DNA of 64,000 nt, taken from assembly GCF_013205055.1 (NCBI RefSeq), contig NZ_JABMLF010000001.1:1240001-1304000 (forward strand), written 5' to 3'. The notes under the pieces were generated by a model. The model saw only the letters and a program-made list of their open reading frames with translations, was not told where the DNA came from and did no database searches. Below, piece by piece: positions 17,155 through 26,729 of this stretch. How positions within the stretch are numbered: position 1 is the stretch's first letter; each line of letters opens with the position of its first letter. The DNA is from Rathayibacter sp. VKM Ac-2856 (GTDB lineage Bacteria > Actinomycetota > Actinomycetes > Actinomycetales > Microbacteriaceae). The position numbers and the translations under genes are program-made.

Positions 17155-18285
17155 TCAGGCGAGCTCGGGCAGCGCGGCTCGCGCGTCGGCCGCGGTCGCC
17201 CCGGTCGCCGTCAGCAGGTCGACCACGAGCGGGCGGAGGATGACGAGCAGCGTCTTCTCCGCCAGTCGCGCCTCCGGGATCAGCGACTGCGGGTCGAGGG
17301 TCGTCGCGAGCAGGACCAGGTCCTGACGGGCGAGGGCGAGCACGGCGGGCTCGGTGACGGCCCGGCCGAGGAGCGAGACCCCGGGTCCGAAGCCCGCGAC
17401 GACGTCGGCGAGCGCCGGGCGCGGCACGGCGTCCCCGACCAGGAAGTCGGTGCGCCGCGCGACGATGCGGAGGTTGCGGGTCGCGAGATCGAGGGCGGCG
17501 AGCATCGTGCGCTGGCGCTCCAGCTCGGCGCGGTGCCGCCGCACGAACGGCGAGATCCGCGCGACGCCGATCGCCGAGTCGAGGGCCGCGGTCCAGCCGT
17601 CGATGACGGGCTGGGTGGAGCGGACGCGCTCGAGGGCGGCGGCGGACGCCGACGGGTCGCCCCGGCGGAGCGCGTCGGCCAGCTCGTCGATCGTCTCGGC
17701 GAGCGCCGAGACCAGCCACCGCGCCTCCCCGCGCGCCGCCCGGAGCGGGTTCCGCGGCACGATCGCCGTGCACAGCAGCGCGGCGAGTCCGCCGACCAGC
17801 CCGTCGAGGCTCCGCGTGAACACGCCGCCGTCGGGCGCGGGCAGGATCATCACGAGCATCGCCTGGGTGCCGGCCGCCACCGCGAAGCCGGGGGACGGCG
17901 AGAGCGCCCGTCCCACCGTGAAGACGATCGCGAGGACGACGGCCAGCTGCCAGACCCCGGTGCCCCAGAGCAGGAGCAGCACCTCGCTCGCGGTGATCCC
18001 GATCAGCATGCCGATCGCGGTCTCCGCCACCTGCCGGGGCCGGGTGTCGCGGGCGATGCCGAGACTCGAGATCGTCGCCGTCAGCGAGAGCACGGGCGCC
18101 GGGTGCCCGAAGACGAAGCGCGAGACGGAGTAGGCGAGGACCGCCGCGACGACGATCTGCAGCACCGCGGGCAGCGACGCCACCGCGCGGGCGACGCCGC
18201 GGCCGGGCCGGACGTCGTCGAGGCGGACGAGGCCGCGGATCCGCGAGGCCGCCCGACCCCGCCGAGCGGGTCCTGCGGCCACCAC
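17155..18285 (-). CDS. FUSC-family membrane protein
   Basis: About 376 aa. Several hydrophobic segments in the N-terminal half ('AVLQIVVAAVLAYSVSRFVFG', 'GMLIGITASEVLLLLWG', 'WQLAVVLAIVFTVG', 'AAGTQAMLVMILP', 'GLVGGLAALLCTAIV' or parts of these) match one FUSC/aromatic-acid-exporter-like half, followed by a cytoplasmic helical domain. Full-length family members often have two membrane halves; one half is usual in actinobacteria. The substrate is not known. I chose the GTG at 18285, 8 bp after the YgfZ stop; the adjacent GTG at 18282 is equally possible. It is the last gene of a minus-strand run beginning near 20183 or 20494. Confidence 0.8.
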   Translation of the reverse strand: MVAAGPARRGRAASRIRGLVRLDDVRPGRGVARAVASLPAVLQIVVAAVLAYSVSRFVFGHPAPVLSLTATISSLGIARDTRPRQVAETAIGMLIGITASEVLLLLWGTGVWQLAVVLAIVFTVGRALSPSPGFAVAAGTQAMLVMILPAPDGGVFTRSLDGLVGGLAALLCTAIVPRNPLRAARGEARWLVSALAETIDELADALRRGDPSASAAALERVRSTQPVIDGWTAALDSAIGVARISPFVRRHRAELERQRTMLAALDLATRNLRIVARRTDFLVGDAVPRPALADVVAGFGPGVSLLGRAVTEPAVLALARQDLVLLATTLDPQSLIPEARLAEKTLLVILRPLVVDLLTATGATAADARAALPELA

Positions 18286-18293
18286 GGCGTGGC

Positions 18294-19457
18294 CTACCTG
18301 GTCGCTGCCCCGAGGCGGGGCAGGCGGGGCACTCCCGCCTCCGCTCCCGCACCGGGCGGGACGACGACCTCCTGCGCGGCGGCGACGCGGACGTCGCCCG
18401 CGAGCACGGTCAGCTCGAGGTCGACGGGGACCGAGCGCTTCACCACGGCGAGCGCGACGGGACCGTCCTCGTAGTGCCAGGCGCTCGCGGTGACGGTGCC
18501 GACCTCGACCGGCTCGCCGCCCTTCAGCGCCGTGACGACGTCGCCGTGCCGGGGCAGGGCGGAGTCGGAGCCGTCGAGCTGCAGCAGCACGAGGCGGCGG
18601 GGCGGGTGGCCGAGGTTGTGCACCTTCGCGACCGTCTCCTGCCCGCGGTAGCAGCCCTTCGCCAGGTGCACGGAGGAGCGGAGCAGGTCGAGCTCGTGCG
18701 GGATCGACCGGTCGTCGACCTCGGTCGCGTGCCGGGGGCGCCAGGCGGCGATGCGGAGCGCCTCGAGGGCGTCCGCGCCGGCCAGGGCGACGCCGGCGGC
18801 GCGGGCTCGCGCGGCGAGCTGCTCGAGCGCGTCGCGCGGCACCAGGGTCTCGCGCGCACTCCAGCCGCTCGCGGGATGCGCGGGGGCGGTCGCGTACTGC
18901 CAGCCGCCGGGCTGCACCTGCGCCCACGGGTCGAGCCAGCTGATGCCGGACTCCCCCGCGAGCTCGAGGGCCAGCGCGGTCGCGGGGCCCTCGCCGAGGG
19001 TCGCGAGCGTCGCGAACTCCGCCGTGCGGTCGGCGACCTCGACGCGGAGCATGAAGCGCATCCGGTCGAGCCAGGCCGCGAGCCCGGCGGTCTCGTCGCG
19101 GTCGAGCAGGAGCCACGCCGTCTCGCCGTCATCGACGACGCGGATGAGGTGCTCGATCCGGCCGGACGGGTCGAGGAGCAGGGTCTCGGCGGAGCCGCCG
19201 GGCGCGAGGCGGGCGAGCGCCTGGCTGGTCAGCGAGTCGAGCCAGGTGAGGCGGTCGGGACCGGTGACGGTGACGACGCCGCGGCCCGAGAGGTCGACGA
19301 TCGCGGTGCCCGCGGCGAGCGAGCGCTGCTCGCGGAACGGCTCGCCGTAGTGCGCGGCGACGCCGGGCTCGGCCGCGCTGGTGCCGACGACGGCCCCGGG
19401 GACGGAGAGGAGCGGGGAGACCGGCGGCAGCGCGGTGGACGCGGCGTCATTCGACAC
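18294..19457 (-). CDS. ygfZ: Folate-binding protein YgfZ (GcvT family)
   Basis: YgfZ is a tetrahydrofolate-dependent factor for assembly or repair of certain iron-sulfur enzymes. The 387-aa protein keeps the GcvT-like fold ('VDLSGRGVVTVTGPDRLTWL' near the N-terminus) and the diagnostic 'KGCYRGQETVAKV' with the redox-active cysteine, around residue 260. The GTG start at 19457 overlaps the end of the nitrobindin-like gene by 11 bases. That neighbour is a conserved actinobacterial partner, and both are linked to metal/heme cofactors. Confidence 0.92.
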   Translation of the reverse strand: MSNDAASTALPPVSPLLSVPGAVVGTSAAEPGVAAHYGEPFREQRSLAAGTAIVDLSGRGVVTVTGPDRLTWLDSLTSQALARLAPGGSAETLLLDPSGRIEHLIRVVDDGETAWLLLDRDETAGLAAWLDRMRFMLRVEVADRTAEFATLATLGEGPATALALELAGESGISWLDPWAQVQPGGWQYATAPAHPASGWSARETLVPRDALEQLAARARAAGVALAGADALEALRIAAWRPRHATEVDDRSIPHELDLLRSSVHLAKGCYRGQETVAKVHNLGHPPRRLVLLQLDGSDSALPRHGDVVTALKGGEPVEVGTVTASAWHYEDGPVALAVVKRSVPVDLELTVLAGDVRVAAAQEVVVPPGAGAEAGVPRLPRLGAATR

Positions 19458-20055
19458 GGGCGAGCCTTCCGGAGGAGTGGGTGCGGAGCCCCTGGCCGAG
19501 CGCGGCGATGTCCCAGGCCCAGAGCAGGTGCTCGTCGACGAGCCCGTAGAGGCGGGTGGCGGCGGCGTAGTCCTTCGCGGCGGCCGTGCGCATGACGGCG
19601 TCGGTCGCGAGGTCGATCCGCGGGCCCTTGACCTGGCCGAGGTACAGCTCGCTGACGCCGTCGGGGTGGACGAGCGACACCTCGATGTCGAAGCCGCCGG
19701 CGCCGTTGCGCAGCGTCTCGACGGACTCCGCATCGGGGAAGGCGGGGGCACCGCGGCCGGGCAGCATCCCGGGGCCCGCGTCGGCGTCGGTCAGCGGGCG
19801 GCTGAGGCGCCAGTAGCCCGTCTCGCTGACGAGCGGGCGGTGGCCGGCCTCGCTGTCGTCCTCGATCAGCCAGGTGTAGGAGCTGTAGTTGAGGTACGGC
19901 AGCCCGTCGTAGCTGAAGCTGACCCGGTGGCCGAACTCCGCCTGCACGGAGTCGTCGCCGACGGCGTAGTCGATGACACCCGATCCCTCCCAGACGCCGA
20001 GCAGCCAGGAGAGCGGGACCAGCTCGGGCGGGAGTCCCGTGGGGAGGGAGATCAC
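19447..20055 (-). CDS. Nitrobindin-like heme-binding beta-barrel (FABP-like, DUF1794)
   Basis: About 202 aa from a GTG at 20055; an ATG at 20121 is an alternative but would overlap the small upstream gene. The signature '[10 protein letters not shown]' opens the barrel, followed by strands such as 'YLNYSSYTW'. The histidine in '[14 protein letters not shown]' near the C-terminus is in the position of the proximal heme ligand of nitrobindins. Family members bind ferric heme and isomerise peroxynitrite or bind NO. Here the role is inferred from family only. The gene is coupled to ygfZ by an 11-base overlap. Confidence 0.88.
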   Translation of the reverse strand: MISLPTGLPPELVPLSWLLGVWEGSGVIDYAVGDDSVQAEFGHRVSFSYDGLPYLNYSSYTWLIEDDSEAGHRPLVSETGYWRLSRPLTDADAGPGMLPGRGAPAFPDAESVETLRNGAGGFDIEVSLVHPDGVSELYLGQVKGPRIDLATDAVMRTAAAKDYAAATRLYGLVDEHLLWAWDIAALGQGLRTHSSGRLARVE

Positions 20056-20072
20056 ATCTGCTCCGGCGGCGG

Positions 20073-20183
20073 TCAGCGCTGGCCGCGGTAGAGCTTGTAG
20101 ACGACCACGCCGGAGACCCACGCGATCGCGAGGGAGGCGAGCCCGAGCAGTCCGAGATAGAAGAGTTCGAGGGCGAGAAGCAT
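20073..20183 (-). CDS. Small one-helix membrane protein, 36 aa
   Basis: A 36-codon frame from the ATG at 20183 to a TGA at 20073 encodes one hydrophobic helix (about residues 2-29, starting [15 protein letters not shown]) with a basic end (YKLYRGQR), giving an N-out or N-in single-pass topology. GGATGGAGCC immediately precedes the start and can serve as a ribosome site. It lies 17 bp upstream of the nitrobindin-like gene, so it probably shares its transcript. Function is unknown. Protein-like composition and operon position argue it is real, but no homology check was possible. Confidence 0.6.
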   Translation of the reverse strand: MLLALELFYLGLLGLASLAIAWVSGVVVYKLYRGQR

Positions 20184-20233
20184 GGCTCCATCCTATCCGC
20201 GGTCACCGACACGGCGGGGTGGAGGAGGCCCGA

Positions 20234-20494
20234 TCAGAGCGAGGTGAGCGCGGCGATCCCGCTGGCGAGGGCGACGACGATCATCGCGCCGACCACGCTC
20301 GTCATGGTGCGGACCAGGTAGCCGCTCGCCTTCGCGACGGCGAGCTGCACGGCGAAGGTCGCGAGGACGCAGCCGCCGAAGGTCAGAGCGAGCCAGAGCT
20401 GCTGCGAGCCGGACGGGGCGAGCACGAGCGTGACGACGGAGCCGACCAGCGCGAGCGCCCAGACCGCACCCACCCCCGCGCGATCCCTGCCCAT
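20234..20494 (-). CDS. Small integral membrane protein, 86 aa
   Basis: Three hydrophobic stretches (about residues 9-27, 33-53 and 62-84) predict a small three-helix membrane protein; the N-terminus is short and charged. No family motif is recognised. It starts at 20494, 75 bp from the divergent glnR gene, and lies 50 bp upstream of the 36-aa membrane protein, so these may form one transcript with the nitrobindin-like, ygfZ and FUSC genes. Confidence 0.65.
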   Translation of the reverse strand: MGRDRAGVGAVWALALVGSVVTLVLAPSGSQQLWLALTFGGCVLATFAVQLAVAKASGYLVRTMTSVVGAMIVVALASGIAALTSL

Positions 20495-20569
20495 CCCCCA
20501 ATTGTGCCTCAGGGAATCGGCCTCTCCGACCCGCCGCTAGTATTGCCGGAGACCAATCCTGGAGGATCC

Positions 20570-21259
20570 GTGGCGCAGTTGTTGATACTGACCTCAGCCG
20601 GTGGCTCGGAGGTCCTCCCCGCGCTGGGCCTGCTGAGCCACAAGACCCGGCAGATCCCCGCCGAGCCGGCGCACCTCGTGAACGCCCCGAGCTGCGACCT
20701 GATCTTCGTCGACGCCCGGCAGGACCTGGCCAGCGCGAAGTCGCTCTGCAAGATCCTGACCACCACCGGCATCAACGTCCCGCTCATCCTCATCCTCACC
20801 GAGGGCGGCCTCACCGCCGTCTCGGCGGACTGGGGCGTGAACGACGTGATCCTCGACTCCGCCGGCCCGGCGGAGGTCGACGCGCGCATCCGGCTGGTCA
20901 TCGGCCGTCTCGCGCAGGAGCAGTCGACGTCGCGCATCCAGGCGTCCGGCGTCGTGATCGACGAGGCGAGCTACTCGGCGAAGGTGCACGGTCGTCCGCT
21001 CGACCTCACCTTCAAGGAGTTCGAGCTGCTGCGCTTCTTCGCGACGCACCCGTCGCGCGTCTTCACCCGCGAGCAGCTGCTCAGCGAGGTCTGGGGCTAC
21101 GACTACTTCGGCGGCACCCGCACCGTCGACGTGCACGTGCGGCGCCTGCGCGCCAAGCTCGGCGACCTCGAATCGCTCATCGGGACCGTCCGCAACGTCG
21201 GATACCGCTTCAACGTGTACGAAGAGGACAATGAACGAGTCGCTCAATCTCTCGGTTGA
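20570..21259 (+). CDS. glnR: Nitrogen regulator GlnR (atypical OmpR-type regulator)
   Basis: GlnR controls nitrogen-assimilation genes in actinobacteria. The 229-aa protein has the GlnR-type N-terminal domain ('[12 protein letters not shown]', '[16 protein letters not shown]') and a winged-helix domain ('[12 protein letters not shown]', '[25 protein letters not shown]', quoted in parts, and '[10 protein letters not shown]'). The receiver-like domain lacks the acidic pair and the conserved Lys of true receivers, as in other GlnR proteins that work without phosphorylation. The GTG start follows GGAGGA (20561-20566). It overlaps mshD by 29 bases; the glnR-mshD order is shared with mycobacteria. 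Confidence 0.92.
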   Translation: MAQLLILTSAGGSEVLPALGLLSHKTRQIPAEPAHLVNAPSCDLIFVDARQDLASAKSLCKILTTTGINVPLILILTEGGLTAVSADWGVNDVILDSAGPAEVDARIRLVIGRLAQEQSTSRIQASGVVIDEASYSAKVHGRPLDLTFKEFELLRFFATHPSRVFTREQLLSEVWGYDYFGGTRTVDVHVRRLRAKLGDLESLIGTVRNVGYRFNVYEEDNERVAQSLG

Positions 21260-22112
21260 GAACCTGGCCGAGCCCGCCGTCGCCGCGGGTCTCGAGCACC
21301 TGATCGGCCGGGCCGCCTGGTTCGACGGCCGGCCCCCGTTCAGCGATCAGACCCTGATCGACGCCCGTGCGGGGTCGCGGACCCTGCTCGTCGGCCTCCG
21401 CGCCGACGTCGTGGTGGCGGCCGCGATCCTCGGGCAGGGCGAGCTCGAGTTCGTCGTCGATCCGGAGTGGCGCGGCGTGGGCTTCGGCCGCGCCGTCCTC
21501 GACCAGGTGCTCGCGAGCGGGCGCACCGGGCTGCTCGCCTGGGCGCACGGCGACCACCCGGCGGCGAGGGCACTCGCCGCCTCGCACGACTTCGCGCCGG
21601 TGCGGACGCTGCTGCACCTCGCGCTCGATCCGCTGGTCGCGCCCGAGGTGGTCGTCCCCGAGGGCTTCTCGCTGTCGGACGGCCGCGACCTCGACCCGGC
21701 GGAGTGGGTCGCCCTCAACGCCCGCGTCTTCGCCGCGCACCCCGAGCAGGGGCGGATCACCGAGGAGGACCTGGCCGCGCGCCGGGCCGAGTCCTGGTAC
21801 GACGACGGCGACTTCCTGCTGCTCCGTGACGCGGCGGGTGCGCTCGTCGGCTACGACTGGCTGAAGATCGAACCGGAGGCGACCACGGGCGAGATCTACG
21901 TGCTCGGCGTGGCACCGGAGACGGCGGGACGCGGCCTCGGCCGCACGCTGCTCGGCGCCGGCCTCGCGCGGATGGTGGAGCGCGGCTGCACGATCGCGGA
22001 TCTCTACGTGGAGGCCGAGAACCGCTCCGCCGTGGCGCTCTACCGCTCGCTCGGCTTCACCGACGCCGCCGTCGACGTGCAGTACCTGCACCGCCGGCCC
22101 GCGGTCCGCTGA
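21231..22112 (+). CDS. mshD: Mycothiol synthase MshD
   Basis: MshD acetylates Cys-GlcN-Ins with acetyl-CoA, the last step of mycothiol synthesis. The 293-aa protein is a tandem GNAT. The degenerate N-terminal half has '[12 protein letters not shown]', and the active C-terminal half has the acetyl-CoA loop '[12 protein letters not shown]' and the mycothiol-type end '[18 protein letters not shown]'. It overlaps the end of glnR by 29 bases. Presence of mshD marks the organism as an actinobacterium that uses mycothiol rather than glutathione. Confidence 0.95.
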   Translation: MNESLNLSVENLAEPAVAAGLEHLIGRAAWFDGRPPFSDQTLIDARAGSRTLLVGLRADVVVAAAILGQGELEFVVDPEWRGVGFGRAVLDQVLASGRTGLLAWAHGDHPAARALAASHDFAPVRTLLHLALDPLVAPEVVVPEGFSLSDGRDLDPAEWVALNARVFAAHPEQGRITEEDLAARRAESWYDDGDFLLLRDAAGALVGYDWLKIEPEATTGEIYVLGVAPETAGRGLGRTLLGAGLARMVERGCTIADLYVEAENRSAVALYRSLGFTDAAVDVQYLHRRPAVR

Positions 22113-22136
22113 CCCCGCCTCTCCTCCCCAGGCCGG

Positions 22137-22158
22137 GTTCACCCGGCATTCACCACGG
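22137..22158 (+). promoter_or_regulatory. PHO-box-like direct repeat before ppk
   Basis: GTTCACC at 22137 and ATTCACC at 22148 are spaced 11 bp start to start. Actinobacterial PhoP/RegX3 regulators bind 11-bp direct repeats beginning GTTCACC. The site is 40-60 bp upstream of the ppk start. Sequence and spacing are seen; binding is inferred. Confidence 0.7.
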
Positions 22159-22197
22159 GCGGCGCGAGCGCGTCCGACGCGGTGCCAGGATGGTCGC

Positions 22198-24405
22198 ATG
22201 GACGGCGACAACCTGATTCTCGAAGACGGCCTGAGCGACGACCTCGACGACGACTTCGACGAGGAGGAGGAGGGCCACTCCGACCCCCTGCTGCCGGACG
22301 ACCGCTACCTCGACCGCGAGCTGAGCTGGCTGGCGTTCAACCAGCGCGTGCTCGAGCTGGCCGAGGACCCGCTGGTCCCCGCGCTCGAGCGGGCGAACTT
22401 CCTCGCGATCTTCTCGTCCAACCTCGACGAGTTCTTCATGGTCCGCGTCGCCGGGCTGAAGCGCCGCATCCTCACGGGGCTGGCGCTGCCCACGAACATC
22501 GGCCGCGTGCCGGTGGACGTGCTCACCGACATCTCGGAGAAGGCGCACCTGCTGCAGCAGCGGCACTCGCGCGCCTTCAAGGAGCTCGTCGAGCCGGCCC
22601 TGCGGGACGCCGGCATCGACATCGTCCGCTGGAGCGAGCTCAGCGACGCCGAGCGCGAGGTGCTCGACGACTACTTCTCCGCGCAGGTGTTCCCGGTGCT
22701 GATGCCGCTGGCCGTCGACCCGGCGCACCCCTTCCCCTACATCTCCGGGCTCTCGCTCAACCTCTCGGTGCGGGTGCGGAACCCCAAGACGCAGAAGACC
22801 GAGTTCGCCCGCCTGAAGGTGCCGCAGATGCTGCCGCGCTTCGTGCGGATCGCCGGTGTCGCCGCTCCCGGCGAGCCGATGCGGTTCATCTCGCTCGAGG
22901 ACCTGATCGCGAACCAGCTCGACGACCTCTTCCCGGGCATGGAGATCCTCGACCACCACGTCTTCCGGGTCACCCGCAACGAGGACGTCGAGGTCGACGA
23001 GGACGAGACCGAGAACCTGATCAAGGCCCTCGAGAAGGAGCTGCTGCGCCGTCGCTTCGGCCCGCCCATCCGCCTCGAGGTCACCGACGACATGGACGAC
23101 GAGACCCTCGGGCTCCTCGTCCGCGAGCTCGACATCACCACCCAGGAGGTCTACAAGCTGCCCGCGCCGCTGGACCTCGGCGGTCTGTTCAGCCTGCAGA
23201 AGATCGACCGGCCCGACCTCAAGTACCCCAACCACGTCCCGACGACGGCGGTCCAGCTCTCGCCGAGCGAGCCGAACCAGCGCCAGGACATCTTCAAGGC
23301 GGTCTCGCGCGGCGACGTGCTGCTGCACCACCCCTACGAGTCCTTCGCGACGAGCGTCCAGGCGTTCCTCGAGCAGGCGGCGGCCGATCCGGACGTGCTG
23401 GCGATCAAGCAGACGCTCTACCGCACCTCGGGCGACTCCCCCATCGTCGAGGCGCTCATCGACGCCGCGGAGTCGGGCAAGCAGGTGCTCGCGCTGGTCG
23501 AGATCAAGGCGCGCTTCGACGAGAAGGCCAACATCTCCTGGGCCCGCAAGCTCGAGAAGGCCGGCGTGCACGTGGTCTACGGCCTGGTCGGGCTGAAGAC
23601 CCACTGCAAGCTCGCGCTGGTGATCCGCCAGGAGAAGGGCGGCGTGCTGCGGCACTACTCCCACATCGGCACCGGCAACTACAACCCGAAGACCTCGCGC
23701 ATCTACGAGGACCTCGGCCTGCTGACCGCCGACCCCGAGGTCGGCAAGGACCTCACCCGCCTCTTCAACGAGCTCTCGGGCTACGCCATCGAGAAGAAGT
23801 TCAAGCGCCTGCTGGTCGCCCCGCGCCACCTCCGCAAGGGGCTGCTGAAGCGCATCGCGACCGAGACCGAGAACGCGCGGGCCGGCCGCCCCTCGGGCAT
23901 CCGGATCAAGATGAACTCCATCGTGGACGAGTCCGTCATCGACGCGCTCTACCGGGCGAGCCAGGCCGGCGTGCCGGTCGACGTCTGGGTGCGCGGCATC
24001 TGCGGGCTGAAGCCCGGGCAGGAGGGCCTCTCCGAGACCATCCGGGTCCGGTCGATCCTCGGCCGCTACCTCGAGCACTCGCGCATCTTCAGCTTCGTCA
24101 ACGGCGGCGAGCCCGAGGTCTTCATCGGCAGCGCCGACATGATGCACCGCAACCTCGACCGCCGCGTCGAGGCGCTGGTGCGGATCATCGAGCCGGCGCA
24201 TCTCAGCGAGATCGCCGACATGTTCGACCGGGCGATGGACGAGAAGACCGCCTCGTGGTGGCTCGGCCCGGACGGGATCTGGACGCGGCACCACCTCGAC
24301 GAGGACGGCGCGCCCCTCTCCGATCTGCAGAACCGGCTGATGGCGCACATCACGCATCGGAAGCGCACTGCGACGCGCACCGGCTCCCGAGCCTCCACCC
24401 GCTGA
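22198..24405 (+). CDS. ppk: Polyphosphate kinase PPK1
   Basis: PPK1 makes long-chain polyphosphate from ATP and can run in reverse. The 735-aa protein has an acidic N-terminus, the N-domain ('[16 protein letters not shown]'), and two phospholipase-D-like catalytic domains. These include '[16 protein letters not shown]', '[17 protein letters not shown]' and the phospho-acceptor histidine in '[14 protein letters not shown]' (about residue 483); the second catalytic His lies in '[17 protein letters not shown]'. A PHO box precedes it. The downstream NUDIX/phosphatase gene begins 4 bp after its stop, so the two are co-expressed. Confidence 0.96.
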   Translation: MDGDNLILEDGLSDDLDDDFDEEEEGHSDPLLPDDRYLDRELSWLAFNQRVLELAEDPLVPALERANFLAIFSSNLDEFFMVRVAGLKRRILTGLALPTNIGRVPVDVLTDISEKAHLLQQRHSRAFKELVEPALRDAGIDIVRWSELSDAEREVLDDYFSAQVFPVLMPLAVDPAHPFPYISGLSLNLSVRVRNPKTQKTEFARLKVPQMLPRFVRIAGVAAPGEPMRFISLEDLIANQLDDLFPGMEILDHHVFRVTRNEDVEVDEDETENLIKALEKELLRRRFGPPIRLEVTDDMDDETLGLLVRELDITTQEVYKLPAPLDLGGLFSLQKIDRPDLKYPNHVPTTAVQLSPSEPNQRQDIFKAVSRGDVLLHHPYESFATSVQAFLEQAAADPDVLAIKQTLYRTSGDSPIVEALIDAAESGKQVLALVEIKARFDEKANISWARKLEKAGVHVVYGLVGLKTHCKLALVIRQEKGGVLRHYSHIGTGNYNPKTSRIYEDLGLLTADPEVGKDLTRLFNELSGYAIEKKFKRLLVAPRHLRKGLLKRIATETENARAGRPSGIRIKMNSIVDESVIDALYRASQAGVPVDVWVRGICGLKPGQEGLSETIRVRSILGRYLEHSRIFSFVNGGEPEVFIGSADMMHRNLDRRVEALVRIIEPAHLSEIADMFDRAMDEKTASWWLGPDGIWTRHHLDEDGAPLSDLQNRLMAHITHRKRTATRTGSRASTR

Positions 24406-24409
24406 CGCC

Positions 24410-25345
24410 GTGACGGGCACCGTCTACGCGGCAGGCGCCGTCTGCTGGCGGGTGATCGAGGGACGCCCGCACGTCCTCGTCATCCACCGGCCGCACCGGA
24501 GGGACGTCAGCCTGCCCAAGGGCAAGGTCGACCCCGGCGAGTCCCTGCCGGAGACCGCCGTGCGCGAGATCCGCGAGGAGACCGGGTTCCGGGTCGCGCT
24601 CGGCGTCCCCCTGGGATCCGTCGAGTACACGCTGCCCAACGGGCGCCCGAAGGCGGTGCACTACTGGGCCGCGCGGGTGACCGAGAAGGCCGTGCTCGCC
24701 TCCGACTTCGTGCCGAATCACGAGGTCGAGGCGCTGGAGTGGGTCACGATCAAGCGCGCGCGCAGCTACCTCACCTATCCGCACGACGTGGAGATCGTCG
24801 ACGAGTTCGCCCGGATCGTCGCGCGGGGCACGCACGACACCTTCGCGATCGTGGTGCTGCGGCACGCCAAGGCCGTCCCCGCCTCCTCCTGGGACGGGCG
24901 CGACTCGACCCGGCGGCTCAACCGCCGGGGTGTCGAGGAGGCGGCCGCCGCCGGTCGCGCCGTCGCCGCCTGGCGACCCCGCCGGCTCGTCTCGAGCACG
25001 GCCAAGCGCTGCCGGGCGACGATCGCGCCGCTCGCCACCCTGATCAAGCGGCCGGTCCGCCTCTCCGAGGACCTCAGCCAGGAGGCGAACGAGCACGGCG
25101 GTGCCGACGTCCGCTCCCTCGTGGGCAAGCGGGTGCGGGCGCGCAAGAGTGCCGTGCTCTGCAGCCACCGGCCGGTGATCCCCGTGATCCTCCGCGAGCT
25201 GGCGCTGGCCACAGCCACGCCGATCGGCCCGTACCTCGAGGAGGCCTCCGATCTGCCCACCGGCGGCTTCGCCGTGGTGCACCTCTCCGTCGAGCATCCG
25301 GGCTCGGGGATCGTCGCGATCGAGACGCACGCACCGCTCGAGTGA
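24410..25345 (+). CDS. NUDIX hydrolase fused to histidine phosphatase, MutT1-like
   Basis: This 311-aa two-domain protein starts at a GTG 4 bp after ppk. The N-terminal NUDIX domain (about 1-140) has a complete box spanning 'GKVDPGESLPETAVREI' and 'REETGF'. The C-terminal histidine-phosphatase domain (about 150-311) has 'VLRHAKA' (catalytic His) and 'AVLCSHRPV' (second His). This architecture matches mycobacterial MutT1, which hydrolyses 8-oxo-GTP and diadenosine polyphosphates. Position behind ppk suggests nucleotide/polyphosphate housekeeping. The actual substrate here is not shown. Confidence 0.9.
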   Translation: MTGTVYAAGAVCWRVIEGRPHVLVIHRPHRRDVSLPKGKVDPGESLPETAVREIREETGFRVALGVPLGSVEYTLPNGRPKAVHYWAARVTEKAVLASDFVPNHEVEALEWVTIKRARSYLTYPHDVEIVDEFARIVARGTHDTFAIVVLRHAKAVPASSWDGRDSTRRLNRRGVEEAAAAGRAVAAWRPRRLVSSTAKRCRATIAPLATLIKRPVRLSEDLSQEANEHGGADVRSLVGKRVRARKSAVLCSHRPVIPVILRELALATATPIGPYLEEASDLPTGGFAVVHLSVEHPGSGIVAIETHAPLE

Positions 25346-25420
25346 GCCCGCGGGGGCGACGCCGGAGTGCCGCGCGAATACTGCTCCTGCGCGCTCCGCT
25401 CCGCCTGGGGGCGACCCGTC

Positions 25421-25442
25421 GTTCACCCCGCGTTCACCGAGC
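25421..25442 (+). promoter_or_regulatory. PHO box before pstS
   Basis: Two perfect GTTCACC heptamers at 25421 and 25432 are spaced 11 bp (GTTCACCCCGC, GTTCACCGAGC). A degenerate third unit may precede at 25410. The site is about 95-115 bp upstream of the pstS start. It matches the canonical actinobacterial PHO box in sequence and spacing. Control by the RegX3-like regulator encoded at 11.8 kb is inferred. Confidence 0.8.
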
Positions 25443-25535
25443 GGACGGGGCCAGGACACGACCTCTCCGTACGCTCGCTCGCGGGCCGCACCAAGCCCGT
25501 CCATCCCCCTGCTTTCCTACCCGAAAGGGATACTT

Positions 25536-26636
25536 GTGCGTTTCTCGCGTCTCGGCCAGGCGGCCGTCATCGCCGCCGTCGCAGCCATCACGCTGACCTC
25601 CTGTGCTGCCAACGAGGGGGGTGCCGCCGCTTCCGGCGACTCGTCCTCCTCCGCCAGCACCCTCGAGGGCACCCTCAACGGCATCGGCGCCTCCTCCCAG
25701 GGCTCGGCCCAGGAGGCCTGGGTCTCCGCCTTCCAGCAGGCGAACACCGGCGTCACCGTCAACTACTCCCCCGACGGCTCCGGCGCGGGCCGCGAGGCGT
25801 TCATCGCCGGCGGTGCCGACTTCGCCGGCTCCGACCGCGCGCTCAAGCTCGAGGAGCTCGACGGCTCCTTCGGCAAGTGCGTCGAGGGCACCTCCGCCAT
25901 CGACGTCCCGGCCTACATCTCGCCGATCGCGATCGTGTTCAACGTCGAGGGCGTCGACGAGCTGAACCTCGACGCGGCGACCATCGCGGGCATCTTCAAG
26001 GGCACCATCACCACGTGGAACGCGCCCGAGATCGCCGCGCTGAACCCCGACGCGACCCTCCCCTCGGCGAACATCACCGCCGTGCACCGCTCGGACGACT
26101 CGGGCACCACCGAGAACTTCGCCGCGTACCTCAACGCGACCGCGCCCGACGTCTGGGACGCCGAGCCCGACGGAGTCTGGCCCTACGAGGGCGGCGAGGC
26201 GGCCCAGGGCACCTCGGGCGTCATCGACACCGTCACCAACGGCCAGAACACCATCGGCTACGCCGACGCCTCGCGCGCCGGCAGCCTCGGCACCGCCAAG
26301 GTGAAGGTCGGCGAGGACTTCGTCGCCTACTCGCCCGAGGCCGCGGCCGCCATCGTCGACGCGTCCCCCGAGGCGACCGACCGCCCCGAGAACGACATCG
26401 TCTACGAGATCGACTACGCCTCCGAGGAGGCCGGCGTGTACCCGGTCGTCCTGGTGAGCTACCTCATCGCCTGCCAGGAGTACCAGGACGCCGCGACGGG
26501 CGAGCTCGTCAAGGCGTACCTCGGCTACGTGACGAGCGAAGAGGGCCAGGCCGAGGCCGCCACCTCCGCCGGCGCCGCGCCGCTCTCGTCCGAGCTGTCG
26601 ACCCAGGTCGCGACGGCCATCGAGTCGATCAAGTAA
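25536..26636 (+). CDS. pstS: Phosphate-binding lipoprotein PstS
   Basis: PstS captures phosphate outside the cell and delivers it to PstCA. The 366-aa precursor starts at a GTG preceded by GAAAGGGA and has a signal peptide with the lipobox LTSC (Cys23), then a Ser-rich linker. The mature part shows the PstS ligand loops 'GIGASSQGSAQEAW', 'GADFAGSDRALK' and 'HRSDDSGTTENF', which hold the phosphate-binding Ser/Thr/Asp/Arg residues. It is the first gene of pstSCAB, behind a PHO box, with a strong hairpin after its stop. Confidence 0.95.
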   Translation: MRFSRLGQAAVIAAVAAITLTSCAANEGGAAASGDSSSSASTLEGTLNGIGASSQGSAQEAWVSAFQQANTGVTVNYSPDGSGAGREAFIAGGADFAGSDRALKLEELDGSFGKCVEGTSAIDVPAYISPIAIVFNVEGVDELNLDAATIAGIFKGTITTWNAPEIAALNPDATLPSANITAVHRSDDSGTTENFAAYLNATAPDVWDAEPDGVWPYEGGEAAQGTSGVIDTVTNGQNTIGYADASRAGSLGTAKVKVGEDFVAYSPEAAAAIVDASPEATDRPENDIVYEIDYASEEAGVYPVVLVSYLIACQEYQDAATGELVKAYLGYVTSEEGQAEAATSAGAAPLSSELSTQVATAIESIK

Positions 26637-26650
26637 TCTCCCCCTCATGA

Positions 26651-26684
26651 CGCGGCCCCGGACCCCCGCCGGTCCGGGGCCGCG
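26651..26684 (+). terminator. Intercistronic hairpin between pstS and pstC
   Basis: A perfect 14-bp stem (26651-26664 with 26671-26684) and 6-nt loop, 14 bp after the pstS stop. Placed inside the operon, it would terminate part of transcription or stabilise pstS mRNA, giving more binding protein than transporter. The role is inferred from position. Confidence 0.75.
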
Positions 26685-26729
26685 CCACGGCTCGGCCCCC
26701 TCCCCCACACCGAACGCAGGGACACCCAC

